Part shown: positions 56,833-64,000 of the stretch, piece by piece
Layout: every line of letters begins with the position of its first letter
Numbering within the stretch: the stretch's first letter is position 1
Assembly: GCA_963732345.1 (NCBI GenBank)
Contig: CAVSZI010000003.1
Location: 1-64,000, forward strand
DNA from: Bog-532 sp963732345
Lineage (GTDB): Bacteria > Actinomycetota > Actinomycetes > Streptosporangiales > Streptosporangiaceae
Length of the DNA stretch: 64,000 bases
Direction of reading: 5' to 3'
Made by a program: the position numbers and the translations under genes
The notes under the pieces: model-generated
Seen by the model: the letters and a program-made list of their open reading frames with translations, nothing else
What the model was told of the DNA's origin: nothing
Databases searched by the model: none

Positions 56833-57591
56833 TTGGCTCTGACCTCCAAGGCGAACACCGCAGACCGCCTGGCCGCCGTGGGGGACGTGCTCGTGGGTGC
56901 CACGCTTCTGCTGGGTCTCGCCGCAGCGCTGGTCGCGCTGCTTGCATTCATGGTAACAGCGGGCGCGCCTAGTTTGCGGCTTCAACTTGCGTGCGAGTGT
57001 TCAAAACCGAATAACCCAGTATTTCAGGCTGATCAGCCCGAAAAGGGTACATTTCAGGTCAGGCAGTTCAAGCAGCTTTCCGGGAGGATTGCGATATGGA
57101 ACGACAGCTTCTATCCGGCAAGAGAGCCGAGGGTAATCGTCCGGCTCAACGCGATGGCCTTTACGGCCGAATCTGACGGCGGGTTCCTTGATGACTGGGC
57201 CGTCCTTGACGTCATCGACACTATCGGGATTACCGCAATCGAATGGGAAGGCGGCCTGGGATATTCAATTCACCCGAATTCGGTGCGCCGTCTGCCCGGT
57301 TTCTACCTAAAGAACCTGCGGTGGAAAGAGGCGTGGGGAAGTCCAGGCCTCATCATCGAAATCCTCCTAGACAACCTCCGTCAGGTCGTCTACCTCCCAG
57401 TTGACTTCGAGGTCGACGGCAAATTCTTTGCGCTGAAAGAAGAAGATCGGGGAACTGTCGCGCCGTGGATGTCGCCACCTCCGGAGAAACCTCCGGAGAA
57501 GCGGAAACCCGGGCCGCCTGGTGTTCAGGTATATACCCAGCTTCCTGATCATGAGCAAGAGCGTCAAGCATCAAGCGGGGAGCGCGCGTGA
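56833..57591 (+). CDS. Membrane-anchored protein of unknown function
   Basis: The frame starts at a TTG (56833), the only start after a stop at 56803, and no ribosome site is visible, so the true N-terminus may be lost. A TM helix (VLVGATLLLGLAAALVALLAF, residues about 19-40) is followed by an exported or cytosolic domain of about 170 residues rich in beta-type sequence (GRIAIWNDSFYPAREPRVIV, FLDDWAVLDVIDTIGITAIE, LRQVVYLPVDFEVDGKFFAL) and a Pro-rich tail. Base composition is clearly less GC-rich than neighbours, which suggests transfer. No family recognised. Confidence 0.55.
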   Translation: MALTSKANTADRLAAVGDVLVGATLLLGLAAALVALLAFMVTAGAPSLRLQLACECSKPNNPVFQADQPEKGTFQVRQFKQLSGRIAIWNDSFYPAREPRVIVRLNAMAFTAESDGGFLDDWAVLDVIDTIGITAIEWEGGLGYSIHPNSVRRLPGFYLKNLRWKEAWGSPGLIIEILLDNLRQVVYLPVDFEVDGKFFALKEEDRGTVAPWMSPPPEKPPEKRKPGPPGVQVYTQLPDHEQERQASSGERA

Positions 57592-58311
57592 GCCCGTTGG
57601 CGCTCACACGCACGGCGACCCCGATATCGGGCCGATGTCCGCGTAGGCCGAGCCGATCCGGGCCAGTATAGGTGCCGGCGCCAAAGACGGACGATAGGCG
57701 CGGTGGTGGGTCTGCAAATCGAGTCAGCGTTAAGCCAGAACTGGAACATCTGCGCTCAGATGCGGCCTGGAACCGCCCCGAGCGTCAGGCGGGAATATTC
57801 GGCGTTCCGCGCGCCTTGCTCCATGGCGTGGTCGCCCGCCGTGGTGATGGGTACTTATGCGCGGGTTCGCTGCAGTAGCTCCCGCCAGGCCGCAGGGCGA
57901 GTTCGTGTGCCGGTGCACTGAGCTAGGCCGCTGGCGCTCCAGAATGAAGTCTGGCCGGTCACGGTTCTGCTTCCTGTCGGTCCGTCAGGGAAAAGCCCGG
58001 GGCAGTGCTGAACCTCGCGCCGCGGGGTGCCTAGACCAGGGCCGGCCCGGCATGGAACGCCGGTAGCGGCGCCCGGGTGCTCCTGACGGCCTGGGACCGG
58101 CCTGAGCTGCGTGTCCCCGGCCCCACAGAATTCCCACAAGTCCGGGCTCCCCGGGGTGATCCCCGCAGGAAGCCCACGGACAATACGGCACTTCCCGGCA
58201 TTCGGCGGCACGGTTGCTACAATGTCCTTATTAGCCCTGAAAAGCCTTTATGCAGGCAGTGCGGGGCTGGCGCAGTTGACAGCTCCCGTGGTCCGGGCAG
58301 CGACAGACCTT
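57592..58311. other. Gene-free stretch before attachment site
   Basis: About 700 bases with no supported gene. Frames found are short and compositionally unlike proteins. If the tRNA core at 58312 is an attP arm, part of this could be integrase arm-binding DNA. Confidence 0.3.
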
Positions 58312-58356
58312 CTGAAAAGCGGAAGGTCGGCGGTTCGACCCCGCCCCTGACCACTC
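58312..58356 (+). other. tRNA-Phe 3' half as integration core (att site)
   Basis: CTGAAAAGCGGAAGGTCGG and the following TTCGACC T-loop to CCTGACCACTC match the 3' part of an actinomycete tRNA-Phe(GAA) from the anticodon loop to the discriminator. The T-stem GGCGG/CCGCC is intact. The 5' half of the tRNA (expected GGTCAGG...) is absent upstream. Cores that begin at the anticodon loop are typical for actinomycete integrative elements, and an integrase gene ends 29 bases away. Confidence 0.6.
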
Positions 58357-58384
58357 ATTCTGAGCAGCGGAAACGCTGACTTGA

Positions 58385-59200
58385 TCACTTCTGCTGGCCA
58401 GGCTTGCTAACTGATTTGCTAACTGAAGCCTTCACGGCCTGGGCGAAGACATCCCCGATGCCGAGGGCATGCTCGCGCAGCACGTGGGAAAAGACCCGAA
58501 GCGTCACCGCTGGGTCAGCGTGGCCGAGCCGTGCTGCCACCACGTGTACCGGAACTCCGGCCAGGAAAGGGTGGTGGCGTGCAGGTGGCGAAGATCATGC
58601 AAGCGGGCGTGAGGCAGTGCCTCGCCGGGGACGGAAATTGACTTGTTGTGTTCGCGGATCAGCTTGCTCATGAGCGCGGTCACGGTGTCGGGATAGAGCG
58701 GTTCACCCCACCGGCTAGTGAAGACCAGGCCCGTTGACATTCCAGGCAGACCCGGCAGCTAGCCGCTCATCGTCTTGGTGTCGCTGGTGCTCGCGCAGGA
58801 CAGCCACGGTCTCGCTGTCGATGCTGACGACCCGGGACCGGCCGCCCTTGGTGGACCCCTCGATCCGCTGGCCGCGCACCACGGCGGTTGATCCGCTAAA
58901 GGTGACCTCGGCTGCGTCGAAACCGACCGCCTGCCAGCGGAGGTAGCGCAGCTCGCGACGCGCTCCGGTATAGGCCGCGAGTCGGTAGAAGGCGTGCAGC
59001 CGGTTAGATTTTGCAGCGGTCAGGAAAGCATCCAGTTGCCCGGCGGTCCAGACACGGGTTGGCTCCTGGCCACGGTCGCGTGGGCGTTTGGATCGTTCGG
59101 CCAGGTTGGTAGCGAGCAGCTGCTCGACGTGTACGGCGTCGGCGGGAGCCTTGCGCAAGGTGCGGTGGATGTGGGCGACCGTCCATGCCGACAACGGGCC
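58385..59200 (-). pseudogene. int: Tyrosine integrase of an actinomycete integrative element
   Basis: Reading across frames from about 59200: VWTAGQLDAFLTAAKSNRLH, AYTGARRELRYLRWQAV (first Arg box), STKGGRSRVVSIDSETVAVL, then after a shift near 58730 LVFTSRWGEPLYPDTVTALM and LPHARLHDLRHLHATTL (His-x-x-Arg box), and after a second shift near 58567 AGVPVHVVAARLGHADPAVT and LRVFSHVLREHALGI, stop at 58385. The nucleophile Tyr of the usual RVYxHV is Phe here. The two frameshifts and this change mean that it is inactive. Its 5' end is fused to a Rep fragment. Confidence 0.8.
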
Positions 59201-59219
59201 GCCATCATGGCCGCCGTGT

Positions 59220-59450
59220 TGACGCACACGCAGGGATGGTGGGCGACCTCGGCGGGGACGCCCTTGCCGCCGGTCAGCCCGGTCCGGATGAGCTGGTAGG
59301 TGTCGGCCCGGTAGACCTCGGCGCAGGGCGCGCAGCGGGAGACGCGGCGCGTCTTGCAGGCGACCGGCAAGAGCCCGCCGGGCTCGTGCACGGTCGTGTA
59401 GCGGTGGATCAGTTTGTCGGGTTGCCTGCCGCTCAGGGCTTCATGTGTGG
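59220..59450 (-). pseudogene. Replication initiator (AICE/plasmid Rep) fragment
   Basis: The minus strand reads PGGLLPVACKTRRVSRCAPC, AEVYRADTYQLIRTGLTGGK and GVPAEVAHHPCVCV. This Cys-containing block is the N-terminal zinc-binding part of Rep proteins of actinomycete integrative conjugative elements and plasmids, in which CxxC...AExYRxDTYQLIRAGLxGGKGVP is characteristic. It joins integrase sequence after HPCVCV, so the whole catalytic part is lost. Confidence 0.65.
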
Positions 59451-59501
59451 CTGGTGCACCGTGACCCGGGTGCCCGGTGGCTTACCGGCCCGGCTTCTGC
59501 A

Positions 59502-59526
59502 GGTCATCCCTCGATGAGGGGAGGTC
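59502..59526. promoter_or_regulatory. Inverted repeat shared with 29602-29627
   Basis: The second member of the dyad TCCCTCGATGAGGGGAGGTC, here just upstream of the Rep fragment start. Could be a regulator site or hairpin carried by mobile DNA. Confidence 0.4.
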
Positions 59527-59542
59527 TCGCGGCCTCGATGTC

Positions 59543-59564
59543 TAACACGTACCCAAAGTACGTG
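59543..59564. promoter_or_regulatory. 19-bp operator palindrome, copy 1
   Basis: CACGTACCCAAAGTACGTG is a perfect dyad (7-bp arms, 5-bp centre). It sits upstream of the Rep/Int remnant (minus strand) and just downstream of the XRE gene stop. A variant with the same TAACACGTAC-N5-GTACG frame lies at 61166-61186. Confidence 0.65.
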
Positions 59565-59589
59565 CCTGATAAAACCGATACTAGCTCAA

Positions 59590-60798
59590 TTATCTGGTCG
59601 TGAGGCGTTCCGCGAGGCCGCGAAGCTCGCTGCTGGGCGGGTCCTGCATGGTGAGCAGGTCAGACACGGTTTGGCGGGCCAGATCGTGCCCCTGGATCAG
59701 TTCGGGCGTGATGTCCTCGGCCTGGACGAGCGCGGCGACCGCTTCACCGATCTGGCGGCGCTGGGCGTGCGCGCGGGCGACGTCAACCAGCATCCGGCTC
59801 TGCCGCTCGGCGGACAGCCCGCTGGTGTCCACGGTGGCGGCGGCGCGCAGGGCACGGCCCGCGTCGCCTAGCTCGATCGCGACGGCGATCTCATACAGCC
59901 GGACGTTGACTGGCCCGAATTCGGTGTTGAACTCGTTGTGCCCGTCTCCGAGCCGTTCGGCTATGCGACCGGCCCGGTCAAACTCGCCGTATGCGGTGTC
60001 CGCGTCGTTGGTCCGGGCCGCGATGACGGCGCGCTGCAAGGTCAGGCCGCCCCACAGGGACATCGCCTGCGGGTCGCCTTGGTCGGCTTTCGGCCACAGG
60101 GCGGCGGCTGCGGTGCGGGCGGTCTCCTCGGCCTGGTCGTAGTGCCGGGCGGTGATGAACACGAACACCAGCCGGAACGCCCCGGCGGCGACCAGCATCG
60201 GATTGCCCGCCCGCTCGCCGGCGGCCATCGCCCGGTCAGCGGCGATCCAGGCGGCATCCGGCTCGCCGATCTTGGCGAGCGCCGCCGAACACGCCTGATA
60301 AGTGGTGGCCAGCAGCTCGAAAACCTCGGCCCGCTGTTTCTCCGGCACTGTCCGGGCGGCAGTCTCCAGGTCGGGGACCAAGCCGCCCAGTAGGTCGGTC
60401 AGCTCGGTATAGCGCCCGGCGTGCGTCAGCTCCCACGCCTTCCGGCTCTTTGTCCGTAGTGCGCTGACGGCAGGCGCGCGACGGCCGTCGAGCATGGCAT
60501 GCAGAGCGTGGGCACCGGACAGGACCAGCCGCAGGCCACTCGCGCCGGGTGGCTCCTCGCTCACCGCGGCGACCACGGGTGCTTCTGCGGCCAGCTCGGC
60601 GAGCGGGATATCGAGGGCGGCGGCGACGGTCTCTAGCACCGACATCCGATCAACTTTGCGGACGCCGCGCTCCACCTGCGACACCCAGGCCACCGAGCGA
60701 TCAATCATCCTGGCCAGCTCGGGCTGGGACAGGCCCCGACGGCGCCGTTCGGCGGCAATCTTGCGACCCAGGGCCTGCTGGTAGTCCGGACTGCTCAC
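59590..60798 (-). CDS. XRE-family regulator with TPR-like domain
   Basis: GTG 60798 gives a 402-residue protein. Residues about 10-70 form an XRE helix-turn-helix (KIAAERRRRGLSQPELARMI, DRSVAWVSQVERGVRKVDRM). The rest is helical with TPR-like repeats (ALAKIGEPDAAWIAADRAMA, ARHYDQAEETARTAAAAL, TAYGEFDRAGRIAERLG), as in regulators that sense peptides or small molecules. Its start overlaps the stop of the small ABM gene by four bases, so both form one operon. Twin operators, one upstream of this operon and one upstream of rep/int, suggest that it controls itself and the mobile element genes. Confidence 0.85.
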   Translation of the reverse strand: MSSPDYQQALGRKIAAERRRRGLSQPELARMIDRSVAWVSQVERGVRKVDRMSVLETVAAALDIPLAELAAEAPVVAAVSEEPPGASGLRLVLSGAHALHAMLDGRRAPAVSALRTKSRKAWELTHAGRYTELTDLLGGLVPDLETAARTVPEKQRAEVFELLATTYQACSAALAKIGEPDAAWIAADRAMAAGERAGNPMLVAAGAFRLVFVFITARHYDQAEETARTAAAALWPKADQGDPQAMSLWGGLTLQRAVIAARTNDADTAYGEFDRAGRIAERLGDGHNEFNTEFGPVNVRLYEIAVAIELGDAGRALRAAATVDTSGLSAERQSRMLVDVARAHAQRRQIGEAVAALVQAEDITPELIQGHDLARQTVSDLLTMQDPPSSELRGLAERLTTR

Positions 60799-61103
60799 CC
60801 GTTGGTGCCCTTGCCCGTCTGCAGGGTCAGCCAGTCGACCTCAGTGCTAGCGAGGTACTGGTCCCGCTCGTCCATATAGCGGCGGGTGTGCGGTGCGGCT
60901 TCGTGCGCCTCGAATGCCGCCTTGTCCCGGTACAACTCGTAGAAGATCCGCTGCAAAGGCTGGCCCTCCACCAGGTGAGAGGCATAAACGAGCGTTCCAG
61001 GCTCGTTGGCCTTGATGGCCTCGACGGTCTGGGTGACCAGTCGGTCGTAAGCTTCGGCGCTGGCCTCGTCCTTGCACGTGAACCGCACGCACAGACCGAA
61101 CAT
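60795..61103 (-). CDS. Antibiotic-biosynthesis-monooxygenase-like (ABM) small protein
   Basis: ATG 61103 follows GGAGGAGA and gives a 102-residue protein: MFGLCVRFTCKDEASAEAYD, a central IKANEPGTLVYASHLVEGQP and RIFYELYRDKAAFEAHEAAP, then HTRRYMDERDQYLAS. This is the dimeric alpha/beta fold of ABM/YgiN-type proteins (quinol monooxygenase or heme-binding relatives). GTLVYxxH...FYELYxDxxAFxxHxxxPH is the family pattern. It is the first gene in an operon with the XRE regulator; it may produce or sense the regulator's ligand, which is inferred only. Confidence 0.82.
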   Translation of the reverse strand: MFGLCVRFTCKDEASAEAYDRLVTQTVEAIKANEPGTLVYASHLVEGQPLQRIFYELYRDKAAFEAHEAAPHTRRYMDERDQYLASTEVDWLTLQTGKGTNG

Positions 61104-61165
61104 CTGTCTCCTCCGGGTCGTGTGACGCCATGCTCGCACCAAATGTGCTGCGCCAGTACACGGAG

Positions 61166-61186
61166 TAACACGTACTTATTGTACGG
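61166..61186. promoter_or_regulatory. Operator palindrome, copy 2
   Basis: TAACACGTACTTATTGTACGG shares ten leading bases and the GTACG right arm with the dyad at 59543-59564. It lies about 65 bases upstream of the ABM-XRE operon and 63 bases before the divergent gene at 61249. Autoregulation by the XRE protein is likely. Confidence 0.6.
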
Positions 61187-61248
61187 CTACGATACCAAGA
61201 GTACGCTCTGAGGTCGGCAGAAATCGTGGACCAGCCCAGCGAGGACCC

Positions 61249-61524
61249 ATGCACACGCCAGCAGCCAGAGCACTCGCCCTACGCACCAGCGGTGTCACCT
61301 ACCCAAGCGGCATCGAGCACGTTCGGGCTGTCCGAGCCGACCTGCACGCATTACTGCGCGGCTGCCCGAGGGCAGACGACGTGATCCTGTGTGCCTCCGA
61401 ACTCGCGGCCAATGCCGTCCTGCACAGCCACTCGCGCTTGCCAGGCGGTACCTTCACCGTCCGAGCCACGGTCAGCCCCGGCAGTTACGTACGCATCGAA
61501 GTCGAAGACAACGGCGGCCTGTGA
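61249..61524 (+). CDS. RsbW/anti-sigma-type ATP-binding protein, probably truncated
   Basis: A 91-residue product starting at ATG 61249. RAVRADLHALLRGCPRADDV, ILCASELAANAVLHSHSRLP and YVRIEVEDNGG match the HATPase_c_2 fold: the N box (ELAANAVLHS) and the first G box (EVEDNGG). Relatives have about 140 residues and continue with a second glycine-rich loop; here a TGA cuts it at 61522. The second ATP-loop is missing, so nucleotide binding is doubtful. It shares the operator region with the ABM-XRE operon. Confidence 0.65.
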   Translation: MHTPAARALALRTSGVTYPSGIEHVRAVRADLHALLRGCPRADDVILCASELAANAVLHSHSRLPGGTFTVRATVSPGSYVRIEVEDNGGL

Positions 61525-61714
61525 ACCGGGGGCACGACCGGCCAGAGGCCAGGCCCGATAGCGCACGGCGAACCTCGCCAACCTGGAACTTGACACTCTT
61601 TCGGTCAGATCTCAGCGAAGAATGCTGCATCGATGCTGACATCTTCGACTGTGCGGGTAGTGGTCTGGACAGTGCGCCTATTCGTATAGGTGAATAGAAC
61701 GGAAGCCCCAAGTG

Positions 61715-62962
61715 TTATGGCCGGGCGATGTGGATCCCGGTGCTGTGGTCGAACCGCTCGTGATGCTGGCGGAGTAGATCGAGACCGTAGTCGCCGCCGT
61801 TTGGCGTGCGGATGATGGTGTGAATGTGATTGCGTGATGGCACGACATTGTCGAACGCGACGCCAGGATGGTGATCGAACTCGATGAGCACGACCGGGCT
61901 ATGGACCCGGTAGTAGAAGGGGCCATCATCGGCGACCGCACCCATCCAGGCGAAGTAGGTCTCATCCAAATGCTGATCCACTTCGGACATCTTCACCCCG
62001 GAGTGGCCCTCGCGCGTCCAGCCGACATAGGCGGCGACCAGAGCCCGCAGGCACCGGCGCTGGATACCGGTCAGGTCAGCGGCGCAGACACCCGCATAAG
62101 CAACCACAGCGTTGTCCCCCCGGAACGCACCGGCCTGGATCCGGCCGTCGAGGGGGTCCTGCAACTCCGGGGGGAGGTCATCGGGATAGATCGACGGCCG
62201 CAGGACAGCCTGGGCCGCCTGCCGGTCATCAAGCGAGCGGATGAGATCCAGGCCAGCCCGCTCCTCAGCGGTGAAGACCATCGTGCCGGCCAGTGGACCG
62301 TCGAACACCTGACACGGTTCTGAGCCCATGAAACCTGGTGTCAGCAGGAACTGGTCACCGATAACGGTGCCATTGAGGCAAAGGTGGTGGCCGTCGATCT
62401 GCCAGGCCCACGGCCGTTCGGCGCTGGGCTCACCATAGAAGGACAGGAAGTACGGCCACTCGCCGAAGTCGTCGGGGAATCCTGTCACCTCGGCGAGGAG
62501 GCGGTTCAGTCGCATGATGTCGCGGGCCTGAGCGAAGCCCCGAGCCGACAGGCTGGCTTTGAGCAGCCCCAGTCCGAGCTGACGGGTCGCGGGCGGCAGA
62601 TCCTCCAGCATCACGCCGTGGCGGAACACGAAAGGGTGGATGTTCAACCACATCCGACGCTCCTCAGCCTCGAGAGGAAACACAGCCCGCTGGCGCTGCT
62701 CAGCGCTGAGCGCACCGAGGAAACGGCTCGCGGCGTCCGTGATCGGCGCCGTGCTCACACCGGTCGACCGAAGGGGGAACAACCCAGCTCGCACGGTGCC
62801 GTCCGAGGTGAGACCCTGCAGCGGCCGCTGGACGGCACCGGCCAGTTCACCGACAAGCGCCTCTATTGGCGGCGGGAACTCAACCCTCTTGCGGGCCGAA
62901 AAGGAGGGAAGTTGGCCCACCCCGAAATCCGTCCAGTGCTCCATGGCCCGCCCCTTGTTCAC
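61715..62962 (-). CDS. DUF3500 family protein
   Basis: A 415-residue protein with the hallmarks of DUF3500: WAWQIDGHHLCLNGTVIGDQ, LLTPGFMGSEPCQVF, GLDLIRSLDDRQAAQAVL, an ALVAAYVGW-like helix and, near the end, YYRVHSPVVLIEFDHHPGVA and RNHIHTIIRTPNGGDYG. The His-rich ends (DHHPG, NHIH, QHHERFDH) may bind a metal. Function of the family is not established, so none is stated. No signal peptide is seen. ATG 62962 is used; ATG 62944 (MEHWTDFG) is possible. It is the last intact gene. Confidence 0.85.
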   Translation of the reverse strand: MNKGRAMEHWTDFGVGQLPSFSARKRVEFPPPIEALVGELAGAVQRPLQGLTSDGTVRAGLFPLRSTGVSTAPITDAASRFLGALSAEQRQRAVFPLEAEERRMWLNIHPFVFRHGVMLEDLPPATRQLGLGLLKASLSARGFAQARDIMRLNRLLAEVTGFPDDFGEWPYFLSFYGEPSAERPWAWQIDGHHLCLNGTVIGDQFLLTPGFMGSEPCQVFDGPLAGTMVFTAEERAGLDLIRSLDDRQAAQAVLRPSIYPDDLPPELQDPLDGRIQAGAFRGDNAVVAYAGVCAADLTGIQRRCLRALVAAYVGWTREGHSGVKMSEVDQHLDETYFAWMGAVADDGPFYYRVHSPVVLIEFDHHPGVAFDNVVPSRNHIHTIIRTPNGGDYGLDLLRQHHERFDHSTGIHIARP

Positions 62963-63781
62963 AGCACTGCGCCCAGCCTGCGGTCACCCTAACATGGTCG
63001 CAGCGCTCGACGCTTCCCCCACGAATCCGGAGGCGACGTCTTCTCCTCGACCCGCTACCACACAGTCTGGGACGGGCGACCCAACCGCTCAGAGCGGAAG
63101 TTACCAGCAGTTCGGGGTCCCGACCGATCGCCGCTGCTAGCCGTCCGATATCGGTACGTACCCGGCGCGCCATAATGTCGGCGACCTTCCTGGCCATGCT
63201 GCTTGAGGAAGCGCCACCGACGGCTCCCAGAAGACCATGTCGCGGGAGGCGTGAGCCACTGGCGGAGAGCATAACGGCGGGGCCGCGAGGGCCTGCCGTC
63301 TGCAACGTTCGGCAACCTGCGCTCGCAGGAGCTGATCTTGGCCAAGACCGCGGACCGCAGCGTGCTGGGTGCATGAACGACATGGCGCTCCTCTGTGAAG
63401 TGGCCATAAGCGATGCTGGTGGCCTGGCACATTTTGACCTCGGCGAGCTGAACCATGCGCTTCACCGCAATACCGCCCGGTCTGTCTTGATCATGGCTTC
63501 CGCGGAACAGCCAGCAAGCCACGCCGGGTCAGGATCGGGGGCTGATCCAGGGTCGAGGAAGTAGTTGTGCCATACCTCGGTCATCACGTGACGCATTGAC
63601 CACGCCCTGATCGGACCGGGGAGTACCATGCCCCGGAAATAGGCGTAGAACGGACGGTCCCCCCGAATCCGGCGTCAACTGCGTCCCGAGCGATTATTCG
63701 GGTGCTGACCCCGGTCGGGCGCAAAGCTCCGGCGTTGAGGCAGCTGGGTTGCCTGGCGGCTGCCCAGGCTTTCCGCCGGTG
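62963..63781. other. Gene-free stretch
   Basis: About 800 bases with long but unconvincing frames on both strands. Nothing recognised. May hold the DUF3500 promoter. Confidence 0.35.
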
Positions 63782-63819
63782 ACCCGGCAGGCGTGCCTTC
63801 GCAGGGACGCCTGCCGGGT
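63782..63819. terminator. Strong hairpin, probable terminator
   Basis: ACCCGGCAGGCGT and ACGCCTGCCGGGT form a perfect 13-bp stem with a 12-base loop (63795-63806). A T-run is short, as is common in high-GC genomes. It lies just after the stop of the gene entering from the right edge. Confidence 0.7.
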
Positions 63820-63824
63820 TCGGG

Positions 63825-64000
63825 TCAGGGGGCCAGGGCGGCGCGCCAGGCCGAGGAAGTCCTCATTGCTGATGCCGGCCGCGTCGCCGTCCCGCAGCTG
63901 GAGGTTCCCTTGCTGGTGACCAGTTCGGGGTGGCGGGAGGTGAAGCCGCCGTCGCGGTCTTTCTGCCAGCCGTGGACCACTATCCCTTGTTCCAGGCGCC
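63825..64000 (-). CDS. Partial gene at window edge, unknown
   Basis: The minus strand from the window edge reads LEQGIVVHGWQKDRDGGFTS and RHPELVTSKG, then NLQLRDGDAAGISNEDFLGL in a neighbouring frame. The open frame ends at a stop at 63825. The frame change near 63910 may be a lesion. The 5' part lies outside the window. No family recognised. Confidence 0.35.
   Translation of the reverse strand, partial: RLEQGIVVHGWQKDRDGGFTSRHPELVTSKGTSSCGTATRPASAMRTSSAWRAALAP

Noticed and set aside
58262..58356. A complete tRNA of about 92 bases starting GGGGCTGG
   Set aside because: A D-arm-like GGCGCAGTTGACAGC is present, but the acceptor and anticodon stems do not pair with the 3' half, so only the 3' core is accepted.
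62866..63564. 232-residue plus-strand frame at the right end
   Set aside because: No family features, biased composition, overlaps the DUF3500 start on the opposite strand and lacks a ribosome site.

Overview
The window is very GC-rich DNA with GTG starts and purine-rich ribosome sites. Its protein families (WS/DGAT, CtpF/CtpE-type ATPases, GPP34, an actinobacterial ICE-type integrase, XRE-TPR regulators) point to an actinomycete, probably a soil Streptosporangiales/Frankiales-like lineage. I cannot name the species. It is an accessory, heavily rearranged region: intact genes sit among insertion sequences, truncated genes, frameshifted genes and gene fragments joined to each other.

Layout. 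0-9.1 kb: two identical copies of a group II intron in opposite orientations flank a P-type ATPase; the left copy is cut by an IS that runs off the window. 9.2-18.4 kb: PAP2 phosphatase and DedA membrane protein (divergent), a CtpF-like Ca2+-type ATPase, and a third ATPase truncated by fusion to another truncated gene. 18.4-27.8 kb: a graveyard of fragments (CtpE-like ATPase, SRPBCC proteins, wax-ester synthase, DUF167, rhodanese, peptidase E, BtaA/DUF3419-GNAT, IS5), several with internal deletions that remove the catalytic core. 27.8-41.8 kb: HtrA-type lipoprotein protease, a K+/H+ antiporter split by a frameshift, a DksA/TraR-like protein, a KdpE-like regulator whose kinase is only a stub, a membrane diacylglycerol-kinase-like protein, and a P1B metal ATPase fused to a hemerythrin-like domain. 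41.8-51.4 kb: lipid kinase, broken second antiporter, FGGY sugar kinase, an operon DMT permease/AI-2E transporter/DUF4234, an NTF2-like protein, a complete IS5 element and a GPP34 protein. 51.4-57.6 kb: a secreted rubrerythrin-like protein made of two perfect 151-residue repeats in circularly permuted order, a Cys-rich zinc-type protein, an ISL3 element, and a membrane-anchored orphan. 58.3-63 kb: remnant of an actinomycete integrative element (tRNA-Phe attachment core, broken integrase and Rep) with an XRE regulator, a monooxygenase-like small protein and two matching operators, then a DUF3500 protein.

Together the intact genes point to ion transport (several P-type ATPases, an antiporter), membrane-lipid handling (PAP2, DedA, two lipid kinases, GPP34, remains of WS/DGAT and BtaA) and redox/iron handling (ferritin-like and hemerythrin-like domains). 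This resembles stress or dormancy gene islands of actinomycetes, but no DosR or universal stress protein gene is visible here. The number of frameshifts is high, so part of the decay should be checked against raw reads.
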